Assembly: GCF_036226445.1 (NCBI RefSeq)
Contig: NZ_CP108474.1
Location: 868,001 to 932,000, forward strand
DNA from: Streptomyces sp. NBC_01255
GTDB lineage: Bacteria; Actinomycetota; Actinomycetes; Streptomycetales; Streptomycetaceae
Direction of reading: 5' to 3'
Length of the DNA: 64,000 nucleotides
A program made the position numbers and the translations under genes. Shown here one piece after another: positions 34,568 to 41,586 of the stretch. The notes under the pieces are model-generated. The model saw only the letters and a list, made by a program, of their open reading frames with translations, made no database searches and was not told where the DNA came from. Numbering within the stretch: the first letter of the stretch is position 1; every line of letters starts with the position of its first letter.

Positions 34568-35737
34568 ATGAACGCTGAACTCGAATCCGTACTGGAATCT
34601 GTCCGGAACATCGTGCCGACGCTCAGGGAGAACGGTATCGAGTCGGAGGACCGCGGCTGGATTCTCGACGAGAACATCGAACTCCTTGAAAAGGCCGGCG
34701 TCTTCCGCATCGCCGTCCCGAAGCGGTTCGGGGGCCTGGACTTCGACCTGGCCGACCAGTCCAAGGTCATCACCGAGGTGGCGCGCGGCTGCCCCTCGAC
34801 GGGGTGGGTGACGTTCGTCTGGGCGACCAGCGCGTGGGCGGCCACGCTCTATCCCGACCGGGCGCAGGAGGAGCTCTTCACCGACGGCTCGGTCCGGGTC
34901 TCCAGCGCCTTCGCGCCGACCGGCCGGCTCACACCCGTCGAGGGCGGCTACCGGCTGACCGGCAGCTGGCGGTTCAACTCCGGCTGCCGGGGCGCCCAGT
35001 GGAACTTCGCCTCCGCAATGCTGGAGCACCCGGACGGTTCCCTCGAAGAGGTCATGGCGCTGCTGCCGATGTCCGACATGACGGTGGTCGACGACTGGAA
35101 GGTGTCGGCCGGCTCCGGCACGGGCAGCGCGACCTCCTCGGCCGATGACGTCTTCGTCCCCGGCTACCGGGTGGGGCGCTTCGAGGAGTTGCTGTTCAGC
35201 ACGACCGGTGACCGCTCCAACGGCGGTGCGGACGGCCGCGAGTACGGGTTCGTGAGCGAGGTGATGGCCGCGGCCGCCGCGGTGTTCATCGGCATCGCCA
35301 AGGGCGCGTACGACCTCTTCGTCGAGCGTCTCCCGGGGCGCGGCATCACGTACACCTCGTGGACGGACCAGACCCGGCACCCGCTCACCCAGATCCAGGT
35401 GGCGACCGCCGCCAACAAGATCACGGCGGCGGAGGCGCTGGCCGGCGTATGGCTGGAGCTGATGCAGCGGCGGGCCGATGCCGGTGAGCAGCTGTCGCTG
35501 GAGGAGAAGGCCGTCGTGCGCGGCCAGACGGCCTTCGCGGCGCAGCTCGCGAAGGAGGCGGTCGAGGTGCTGTTCAACGCGAGTGGCGGCTCGGTGATCC
35601 AGCGCAGTGTCCCGCTGCAGCGCTTCCACCGCGACATCCAGGGTTTCTCCCTGCACGCGCTGGCTCAGCTGCACGGCAACCTGGAGGTGCAGGGCCGGGC
35701 GCTCCTGGGCCTCGACCAGGAGACCCCCTTCCTCTAG
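34568..35737 (+). CDS. Flavin-dependent monooxygenase, acyl-CoA dehydrogenase fold (two-component, group D)
   Basis: This 389-residue protein has the acyl-CoA dehydrogenase fold of group D two-component monooxygenases (HpaH/HsaA/XiaF/KijD3 type): helical N-terminus with VPKRFGG, a central beta domain with G-S-W-R-F-N-S-G-C, and a helical C-terminal domain with H-R-D-I-Q-G-F-S-L-H-A. Such enzymes take reduced FMN or FAD from a partner reductase and hydroxylate, N-oxidise or epoxidise their substrate. The likely partner, an HpaC/ActVB-like flavin reductase, lies immediately downstream in convergent orientation (35855-36379). In the cluster it is the main oxygenation enzyme, so it may hydroxylate or epoxidise the cyclic imine or its triene. 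It has its own promoter with an upstream SARP-like direct repeat. An acyl-CoA dehydrogenase proper is less likely given the reductase neighbour. Confidence 0.88.
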   Translation: MNAELESVLESVRNIVPTLRENGIESEDRGWILDENIELLEKAGVFRIAVPKRFGGLDFDLADQSKVITEVARGCPSTGWVTFVWATSAWAATLYPDRAQEELFTDGSVRVSSAFAPTGRLTPVEGGYRLTGSWRFNSGCRGAQWNFASAMLEHPDGSLEEVMALLPMSDMTVVDDWKVSAGSGTGSATSSADDVFVPGYRVGRFEELLFSTTGDRSNGGADGREYGFVSEVMAAAAAVFIGIAKGAYDLFVERLPGRGITYTSWTDQTRHPLTQIQVATAANKITAAEALAGVWLELMQRRADAGEQLSLEEKAVVRGQTAFAAQLAKEAVEVLFNASGGSVIQRSVPLQRFHRDIQGFSLHALAQLHGNLEVQGRALLGLDQETPFL

Positions 35738-35786
35738 ACGAGCGGGCGTGGCCCGGGGCCGGGGAGGCCCCGGGTCGGTGCGTGTC

Positions 35787-35834
35787 CATGCCGGTGATCC
35801 CGGCGGCCGTCCGGCCGCCGGGATCACCGGCATG
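35787..35834. terminator. Bidirectional hairpin terminator
   Basis: A perfect 22-bp inverted repeat with a GTCC loop (35787-35808 and 35813-35834) separates the convergent monooxygenase and flavin reductase genes. It is one of four long perfect hairpins at convergent gene ends in this cluster. Confidence 0.9.
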
Positions 35835-35854
35835 AGGGGTTCGGGGCCTTGCGT

Positions 35855-36379
35855 TCAGCGGCCGGGGGTGGTGCCGGTCCGCTGGAACCGGCCTTCGAAG
35901 AAGAGGAGTCCGTCGCCGGCGGCGCCGTTGACCGCGCTGACCACCTCGCCGAGGAAGACGGAGTGGTCGCCGACCTCGTGCGCCTCGGTGACCTCGCACT
36001 CCAGCCACGCCAGGGCTCCGGAGAGCAGCGGGGCGCCGGTGCCCGGGCCGGGCAGCCAGTCGACGCCTTCGAACTGGGCGGGTCCGAGCGGCCGCTTCTT
36101 GTCGGCGAAATACCGTGTGGTCTCCTCCTGTTCGGCGCTCATGACGGAGACGCCGAAGCGTCCGGCGTCGGTGATCGCGGCGTGCATGACGGCGCTGCGG
36201 CCGATGCAGCAGAGCACGGTCGGCGGATCGAGCGAGACGGAGCTGAAGGCGTTGGCCGTCATGCCGTGGGGGTTCTCGCCGCCGACAGTGAGCACGACGA
36301 CGCCGGTGGCGAAGCGGGACATCACCGCGCGCAGCGACGCGGGGGTCACCTCGGTGACGACGGGCCGTACGGGCGGCAT
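35855..36379 (-). CDS. Flavin reductase (HpaC/ActVB family), partner of the monooxygenase
   Basis: This 174-residue protein is a flavin reductase of the split-barrel FMN-binding family. The core motif G-M-T-A-N-A-F-S-S-V-S-L-D-P-P near residue 40-55 binds flavin, and the C-terminal G-D-H-S-V-F-L-G-E-V segment contains the conserved His that contacts NAD(P)H. It reduces FMN or FAD with NAD(P)H and releases it to a monooxygenase, here the group D enzyme at 34568-35737. The start at ATG 36379 follows the stop of a small upstream ORF by a single base, so the two are cotranscribed and probably translationally coupled. It is convergent with the monooxygenase and therefore under a separate promoter, divergent from the aminotransferase. 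Confidence 0.93.
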   Translation of the reverse strand: MPPVRPVVTEVTPASLRAVMSRFATGVVVLTVGGENPHGMTANAFSSVSLDPPTVLCCIGRSAVMHAAITDAGRFGVSVMSAEQEETTRYFADKKRPLGPAQFEGVDWLPGPGTGAPLLSGALAWLECEVTEAHEVGDHSVFLGEVVSAVNGAAGDGLLFFEGRFQRTGTTPGR

Positions 36380-36380
36380 C

Positions 36381-36572
36381 TCAGGCCCCCGCCGTGCGAG
36401 CCGGTGCGGAGGACCAGGCGCGGGCGCCCTCGCCGACCGGGATGCGGGCGAATATCAGCTCCAGGCAGTCGGCGGCGGAGAGCCGGCCGACCGATTCCCG
36501 GTCGTCCAGGCCTCGCCACCACCTGGCGATGTCCGGATCGGGAATCCCCGTAGCTACGGAAGAGAAACTCAT
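36381..36572 (-). CDS. Small uncharacterised protein coupled to the flavin reductase
   Basis: A 63-residue ORF starts at ATG 36572 with AGAGG four bases upstream and stops one base before the flavin reductase start. I do not recognise the family. The sequence is not membrane-like: it has an acidic/aromatic N-terminal half with P-D-P-D-I-A-R-W-W and a Leu/Ile-rich helix around D-C-L-E-L-I-F-A-R-I-P with one Cys. Coupling to the reductase and the divergent position to the aminotransferase argue that it is a real gene. It could be a small accessory subunit for flavin transfer, or a leader whose translation sets reductase expression. A longer in-frame extension to 36761 would overlap the promoter region and looks non-coding. 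Confidence 0.55.
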   Translation of the reverse strand: MSFSSVATGIPDPDIARWWRGLDDRESVGRLSAADCLELIFARIPVGEGARAWSSAPARTAGA

Positions 36573-36695
36573 GCCGCCTCTTTCGGAATTCGGATGTGGG
36601 AGCACCAGGACAACGTATCCGACGGCATTCTGACGCTCGTTCATTCTCAAGTAACGTGTGGCACAGGGGTGTTCATGCCTCGCCCCAACCGGCCG

Positions 36696-36713
36696 GTGAC
36701 CACGTCGTGACCC
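36696..36713 (+). promoter_or_regulatory. Candidate SARP-binding direct repeat upstream of the aminotransferase gene
   Basis: GTGACCA and GTGACCC start 11 bp apart (36696 and 36707, spacer CGTC), with a further GTGACGG immediately after. A -10-like TAGGGT starts at 36743. The 17-base core GTGACCACnTCGTGACC is shared with the site before the monooxygenase, strong evidence of one regulator acting on both. Confidence 0.7.
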
Positions 36714-36775
36714 GTGACGGCGCCGTTCCGCCGCCTCGTGGGTAGGGTCCCCGGTATCCAAGAAGAGGGGGCGTC

Positions 36776-38332
36776 ATGAACTCCGTATCCGATGAACCCG
36801 GAATCTCCGAGCCTTATCTGCTCGGTTTCCTCACTTCCGTCGGGCTCGATGTCGAATACACGCGGGCCGAGGGGAATACGCTGTTCTACCGCGGCGACGA
36901 CGGGGAGGAGATCCCGGTCCTGGACGCCGCGGGCGGCTACGGCTCGCTGATCTTCGGTCACCACCATCCCGAGATCGTCGCGCGGGCGAGGCGTCTCCTC
37001 GACGAGGGAGTCCCGGTCAACGCCCAGTTCTCGCGCAACTCGTGCGCCCAGGAGGTCGCCGCCCTGCTCAGCGGCATCGTCCGCCGGGAGACGGGAGCCG
37101 GCGAGGAGTACGCGGCGATCTTCGCCAACAGCGGCGCCGAGGCGATCGAGGCGGCCGTCAAGCACGCGGAGCTGGACCGGGTGCTGCGGGCGGGGGCTCT
37201 CGTCGCCGAGGTGGCGGAGCACGCTGCCGCCGCGCGGGCGGCGGTCGAGGCCGGCGAGGCGGTTCTGCCGGACGGGGAGCACCAGGACTTCGCGGCCCTG
37301 GCGGAGGAGGTCTCCCGTGCGAACGCGCAGGTCATGTCGCGGCCTCCGGTGTTCCTGACCCTGGAAGGTTCCTTCCACGGGAAGCTGGTCGGCAGTGTCC
37401 AGCTGACGCACAACGCGGCCTACCGGACTCCGTTCACCGCGCTGGCGAACCGGGCGAGGTTCGTCCCGCTCGACCGCCCCGACGCGCTCGGGGGGATCAT
37501 CGCCGAGGAAAGCGCCGCGCTCCGCGACCTCGTGGTGCGCGACGGCGTGGTCGCCGTCGTCGAGCGGCCCTTCCCGCTCGTGGCGGCGTTCCTGCTGGAG
37601 CCGATCCAGGGCGAGGGCGGCATCGTCCCGCTGACGCGGGAGTTCGCGAGCGCCGTCCGCCGGGAGTGCGACGCCGCCGGCATCCCGGTGGTGATCGACG
37701 AGATCCAGAGCGGGATGGGGCGCACGGGCGCGTTCCTCGCGAGTTCGCTGATCGGCCTGCGCGGCGACTACTACGTGCTGGCCAAGAGTCTGGGCGGTGG
37801 CCTGGCGAAGACGTCAGTGATGCTCGTACGGAGCGGCCGTTACCGCGACGAGTTCGAGCTCGTCCACAGCTCGACCTTCGCGAAGGACGGCTTCTCCACC
37901 CCGATCGCGCTGAAGGTCCTGGAGATGCTGGAGGCGGACGACGGCCTCGCCTACCGGCTCGCGAGGGAGCGGGGCGCCCGGCTCGCCGAGGCCCTGGAAG
38001 GGGTCCGCGCCGACTTCCCGGACGTCGTGAAGGAGGTCCGCGGGAAGGGGCTGATGCTGGGCCTGGAGTTCCACGACCAGTCGGAGTCGTCCTCCGCGGT
38101 GGTGCGGGACGGGGCCAGGTCCGGCCTGCTGGGGTACACCCTGTCCGGCTATCTGCTGCGGGAGCACCGGGTGCGGACGTTCCCCACGGCGAGCGCCGGG
38201 AACACGCTGCGGTTCGCGCCGTCGGTGCATCTCACGGACGCGGAGATCGAGCGGCTCGCGGAGGCTTTGCGCGCGGTGGCCTCCGTGCTGCGCGACGAGG
38301 ACGAGAAGCGCCTCACCGGTGGAGGGGTGTGA
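36776..38332 (+). CDS. Class III PLP-dependent aminotransferase (polyketide aldehyde amination)
   Basis: This 518-residue fold-type I aminotransferase has the class III hallmarks: N-S-G-A-E-A-I-E-A-A near residue 122, E-P-I-Q-G-E-G-G near 279, V-I-D-E-I-Q-S-G-M-G-R-T-G near 304 with the PLP-contacting Asp, and the Schiff-base Lys at about 337 in LAKSLGGG. It has extra length between the cofactor motifs (about residues 150-200). In related clusters (coelimycin CpkG, streptazone and argimycin enzymes, from memory) such an enzyme transaminates the aldehyde released by the PKS reductase domain, and the amine then closes on a ketone to a cyclic imine. That is the expected role here. The start has an AGAGGGGG box 6 nt upstream, and the gene has its own SARP-type promoter and a strong terminator. 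Confidence 0.94.
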   Translation: MNSVSDEPGISEPYLLGFLTSVGLDVEYTRAEGNTLFYRGDDGEEIPVLDAAGGYGSLIFGHHHPEIVARARRLLDEGVPVNAQFSRNSCAQEVAALLSGIVRRETGAGEEYAAIFANSGAEAIEAAVKHAELDRVLRAGALVAEVAEHAAAARAAVEAGEAVLPDGEHQDFAALAEEVSRANAQVMSRPPVFLTLEGSFHGKLVGSVQLTHNAAYRTPFTALANRARFVPLDRPDALGGIIAEESAALRDLVVRDGVVAVVERPFPLVAAFLLEPIQGEGGIVPLTREFASAVRRECDAAGIPVVIDEIQSGMGRTGAFLASSLIGLRGDYYVLAKSLGGGLAKTSVMLVRSGRYRDEFELVHSSTFAKDGFSTPIALKVLEMLEADDGLAYRLARERGARLAEALEGVRADFPDVVKEVRGKGLMLGLEFHDQSESSSAVVRDGARSGLLGYTLSGYLLREHRVRTFPTASAGNTLRFAPSVHLTDAEIERLAEALRAVASVLRDEDEKRLTGGGV

Positions 38333-38352
38333 GGGGCGCGGATCCGCGTGAC

Positions 38353-38388
38353 CGGTGTGGCCCGTCCCGTCCGGGACGGGCCACACCG
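38353..38388. terminator. Bidirectional hairpin terminator
   Basis: A perfect 17-bp inverted repeat (38353-38369 and 38372-38388) starts 20 bp after the aminotransferase stop. It lies between this gene and the convergent SARP regulator gene. Confidence 0.9.
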
Positions 38389-38419
38389 TCGTCGACTGTG
38401 GAGGGTCTGCTCCGCAGCC

Positions 38420-38486
38420 GGTCTCGCCTCGACCGGTCTCGCCTCGTCCGGTCTCGCCTCGGCCGGTCTCGCCTCGTCCGGTCTCT
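38420..38486. repeat. 15-bp tandem repeats between aminotransferase and regulator genes
   Basis: Four full copies and one partial copy of a 15-bp unit GGTCTCGCCTCGNCC follow one another directly before the 3' end of the regulator gene. The repeats are non-coding and lie next to the hairpin at 38353. They may be slippage-derived; a role as a protein site or RNA element is not evident. Confidence 0.85.
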
Positions 38487-38497
38487 CCGCGGTCTGT

Positions 38498-40966
38498 CTA
38501 GCCGTACTGGCGCTCGCTCTGGACGCGCTGGACCTGTTCCTGCGCGCCGGCCCCGTGACCACCGGTCCCATGGCCAACGGTCCCGGGACCGACGACCCCA
38601 TGGCCGCCGGCCCCACCGCCGCCCTTTCCGGCGTGGCGGAATTCGGCGAGGCGCAGCACCGACCGGGCGGCGCGGACACCGGGACTCCGGCCCCCGCCCG
38701 TCGTGATCGCGCCCGCTGTCCCGCCCGCCGCCTCCTGCGCGTCTCCGGGGGCCGCCGCCGACAGCAGCTCCTGGAGTCGCTGTTCGGCGGCGTCCGAGAG
38801 CGGTTCGAGGGTGAGGGTGGTCGCCTGACGGCTGCCGCTGCCCCAGTCGGGGCGGCGCTCCAGGAGTTCGGGGCGGGCGGCCGCGATCACCACGAGGGGT
38901 ACGGCGCCGACCCTCTCCGGGAGCTGTTCGACGCAGTCGAGCAGCCGGTCGTCGCCCCGGTGGAGGTCGTCGACGACGATCACGAGGGGCCGTTCCTCGG
39001 CGGCGAGGCCCACGAACTCGTACCAGGCGTTGAGGAGTTCGGAGACCATCGGCTGACGGATCTCCGAGCCCTCGGGGTCGACGAGCGGGCTGAGGTACGG
39101 CAGCAGCCGGCCGGCCGTCTCCTCGCACTGCACCAGCTGATGGAGTGTGCTGGCCAGTTTGGCCCGCGCCTGCTTCCCCGAGTCGCCCTGCTGGATCCCA
39201 CAGCACGACGCCAGTATCGCGATCTGCGCGGAGAGCGGGTGGCTGCCGTAGAGGAGGGTGGCCCTCGTCGCCAGGAACAGGGGCGCGTGCGGGCGGCCGG
39301 TGATGCGGTGCTCCAGCTCGACGATGAACCGGGTCTTCCCGACGCCACCCTGGCCGAGGAGGGTCACCAGGTGCGGGTTGCCACGGTGCCGGGCCAGCTC
39401 CAGCAGTCCGCGCAGCACTTCGAGTTCGATCTCGCGGTCGACGATCGGCACGCCGTGGTGGTCGGTCGGCTCCTCGCTGCCGGACCGGACCCGCCAGCCA
39501 CTCGACGGATCCTCCGCCGGTTCGTAGGCGATCACGGACTCGGTCTCCCGGAACGTGCTGTCGCTCACCCTGACCTCGCCCTGGGGAACGACCGCGAGCA
39601 GCCGGTGACATTCGTCCATCAGTGAGCCGACGGCCGAGGGCGGTGTCTGCTCGTCGCCCGGGAGGTAGCGCACCAGCGCCTCCCCGACCTCGACGGCCGC
39701 CTTGACGGCGAGCCGCTCGGTGGGGGCGAGCCGGTCGCGGATGGCGAGGGCGGCGCGGACCGCGCGTTCGGCGTCGTCCGCACGGCCGTGGTGCACGCCG
39801 AACAGCGCCAGCGAGAACGGGCCGACGGAACCGGCGATGTTCCCGCCGTGGCGTTCGATCTCCTCCTTGACCGCGGCCGCCGTCCCCTGGAGCAGCCGGT
39901 CGGCCTCGATGCCCATCTCGGAGGCGTGGGCGTGGAGTTCGGTCCTGAGGAGGACGACGCCCACCTTGCGGTGCTCGGAGACCACGGTCTGCCGGGCCCC
40001 GGACGGGTTCGCCTCCGCGGGGCCCGCCGCCGCCCCGTCGGCCGGGGTGGCCGACGGGGTCTGCGCGGCCGGCGTGCCCGAGCCGGCCCGGTACGCGGGG
40101 GCTCCGGTGGCGCCCCGCAGGGCGACCGCGTGCTCGGTCGCAGCGACCTGGGTGAACTCGTACGAGGTGGCCGGGCCCTGCAAGGTGAGGGCGGGGTCGT
40201 GGGTGAGGATGGCCTGCTGGAGGGTGCGGAGTTCGTGACCGGGTTCCAGGCCCAGGTTCTCGACGAGGGCGGAGCGGATCCGGCCGTACACGTTGAGCGC
40301 GTCGGCCTGTCGTCCGCAGCGGTAGAGCGCCAGCATGAGCTGGCTGCATGCCCGTTCACGGAGGGGCTCCCTCTCGACGAGCGTCTCGAGCTCGCCGAGG
40401 ACGGAGTGGTGGCGCCCGAGGGCGAGTTGCGCCTCGAAGTAGTCCTCCATGGCGTCGGTACGCGCGCCCTGGACGGCCGACAGCTCGGGCCAGGAGATCC
40501 CGGTCTCCACCAGGTCCGTCAGCGCGGGTCCGCGCCAGAGGTCGAGCGCCTCCTTCAGGAGGCGTGCCGCGGACTCGGTCCGGCCGGCTTCCAGTTCCGC
40601 CCGCCCCTGGATCGCGCGCCGCTCGAAGCGGAAGAGGTCCACCTGCTCCGGTTCGACGCGCAGCATGTATCCGGGTGCCTGGGTGAGCAGGGCGGGGGGC
40701 TGCGTGCTCCGGCTGCCGGACCCGCCCTGCGCGCCGTTGTGGAGCACGCCCCGGAGTCCCCAGACCGCGTTCTGCAGGATCTTCCGCGCCGAGCTCGGGG
40801 CGTCGTCCGCGGACCATACGGCGTTGAGCAACTGACTGGTGGCGACGACCTTATTGGCCTTCAGCAGGAGGAACCCCAGGGTCGCCCGCTGACGGGAACC
40901 TCCTAGCGAGACGGTCCCGCCGCCCTCGGAAACGACCTCCAACGGCCCCAACATATGAATGTGCAT
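38498..40966 (-). CDS. SARP-family pathway regulator with degenerate cyclase domain and ATPase domain
   Basis: This 822-residue regulator begins at ATG 40966 with AGGGGG 5 nt upstream. Residues 1-95 form the OmpR-like winged-helix domain of SARPs, residues about 100-250 the bacterial transcriptional activation (BTAD) domain. Residues about 310-470 resemble a class III adenylate/guanylate cyclase, but both metal-binding Asp positions are lost (an LRTEL and a GPFS segment where FADLV and GDAV are usual), so it should be inactive. A P-loop ATPase follows (GQGGVGKTR near 545) with a Walker B-like V-I-V-V-D-D-L-H. This SARP-ATPase architecture is known in PimR-type activators. It is likely the cluster activator, binding the 11-bp-spaced repeats found upstream of four cluster genes. 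I see no TTA codon in it. Confidence 0.92.
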   Translation of the reverse strand: MHIHMLGPLEVVSEGGGTVSLGGSRQRATLGFLLLKANKVVATSQLLNAVWSADDAPSSARKILQNAVWGLRGVLHNGAQGGSGSRSTQPPALLTQAPGYMLRVEPEQVDLFRFERRAIQGRAELEAGRTESAARLLKEALDLWRGPALTDLVETGISWPELSAVQGARTDAMEDYFEAQLALGRHHSVLGELETLVEREPLRERACSQLMLALYRCGRQADALNVYGRIRSALVENLGLEPGHELRTLQQAILTHDPALTLQGPATSYEFTQVAATEHAVALRGATGAPAYRAGSGTPAAQTPSATPADGAAAGPAEANPSGARQTVVSEHRKVGVVLLRTELHAHASEMGIEADRLLQGTAAAVKEEIERHGGNIAGSVGPFSLALFGVHHGRADDAERAVRAALAIRDRLAPTERLAVKAAVEVGEALVRYLPGDEQTPPSAVGSLMDECHRLLAVVPQGEVRVSDSTFRETESVIAYEPAEDPSSGWRVRSGSEEPTDHHGVPIVDREIELEVLRGLLELARHRGNPHLVTLLGQGGVGKTRFIVELEHRITGRPHAPLFLATRATLLYGSHPLSAQIAILASCCGIQQGDSGKQARAKLASTLHQLVQCEETAGRLLPYLSPLVDPEGSEIRQPMVSELLNAWYEFVGLAAEERPLVIVVDDLHRGDDRLLDCVEQLPERVGAVPLVVIAAARPELLERRPDWGSGSRQATTLTLEPLSDAAEQRLQELLSAAAPGDAQEAAGGTAGAITTGGGRSPGVRAARSVLRLAEFRHAGKGGGGAGGHGVVGPGTVGHGTGGHGAGAQEQVQRVQSERQYG

Positions 40967-41586
40967 GTGTCCCCCTGGACTGCGCAAGATCCGACGAATG
41001 CCCCAATGGCCCCACTCACGTCCCCGTGTCGGCGTCTCGACCGAATCGCTCTCTTCTGCCGGCGTGTCGCCATGCTCCCCCGCATTCGGACATCATTCGC
41101 TCTTGGCTGGATTTAACTGTTTCCCGGCCTGAAATATTCAGCCTCCTGGAGAGTGGTCAGAAATCCAGGACATATCCGGCTGCACATTTCACCGCCGATT
41201 GCCATGATTTCACATCGACCGAACGTTCCCGCAGGAGTGGCGCGCCGGACCGACGGTGTCGATGGTCACGCGCCACCAGGTCCCACCTCGTTCGCCGCCC
41301 TGGCCGGAGCCTTCGGCATCCCGGTGCTCCCCCACCGTCGTCGAAGATCCCCACCGTTCGGGAACCGGCGGGAAACCGTCCCCTCTCCGCCGGCTCATCC
41401 GCCGCCTATTACCGGCCCGTGAGCAGGCATTGGGCAAGGAGCGGCGGGACCTCGGCTACTTTCGCACCGGCACGGAATTCGGCTCATTACCTTCGCTCGG
41501 CCGTCCGGGGATCACGCAATCCGGAACGGGCATCGCGCACGCACGCCGAACATCGCAGAACGTCGCAGAAACATCGAGGAGACATC
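40967..41586. other. 620-bp intergenic region between regulator and amine oxidase
   Basis: This is the longest gene-free stretch in the cluster and is less GC-rich than its surroundings at about 41080-41220. It must hold the divergent promoters of the SARP gene and the amine oxidase gene. Visible elements are an inverted repeat CTGAA-ATA-TTCAG (41129-41141), two CATTCG copies 11 bp apart (41083 and 41094) and 10-11-bp imperfect repeats of an ACATCG core just before the oxidase start (41549-41586). Short open frames here lack coding character. Confidence 0.6.

Noticed and set aside
34568..35737. True acyl-CoA dehydrogenase
   Set aside because: There is no clear catalytic Glu motif, and a dedicated flavin reductase is next door, as for group D monooxygenases.
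41083..41099. Two CATTCG copies 11 bp apart as a SARP autoregulation site
   Set aside because: The spacing is right but the sequence does not resemble the GTGACCA heptamers, and such short repeats can occur by chance.
41129..41141. CTGAA-ATA-TTCAG as a gamma-butyrolactone receptor (ARE) box
   Set aside because: It is shorter than known ARE elements, and no receptor gene of the ScbR type is present in this window.
41153..41422. Short ORF in the regulator-oxidase intergenic region
   Set aside because: No ribosome binding site, atypical codon use and low-complexity Pro/Arg sequence; it covers probable promoter DNA.
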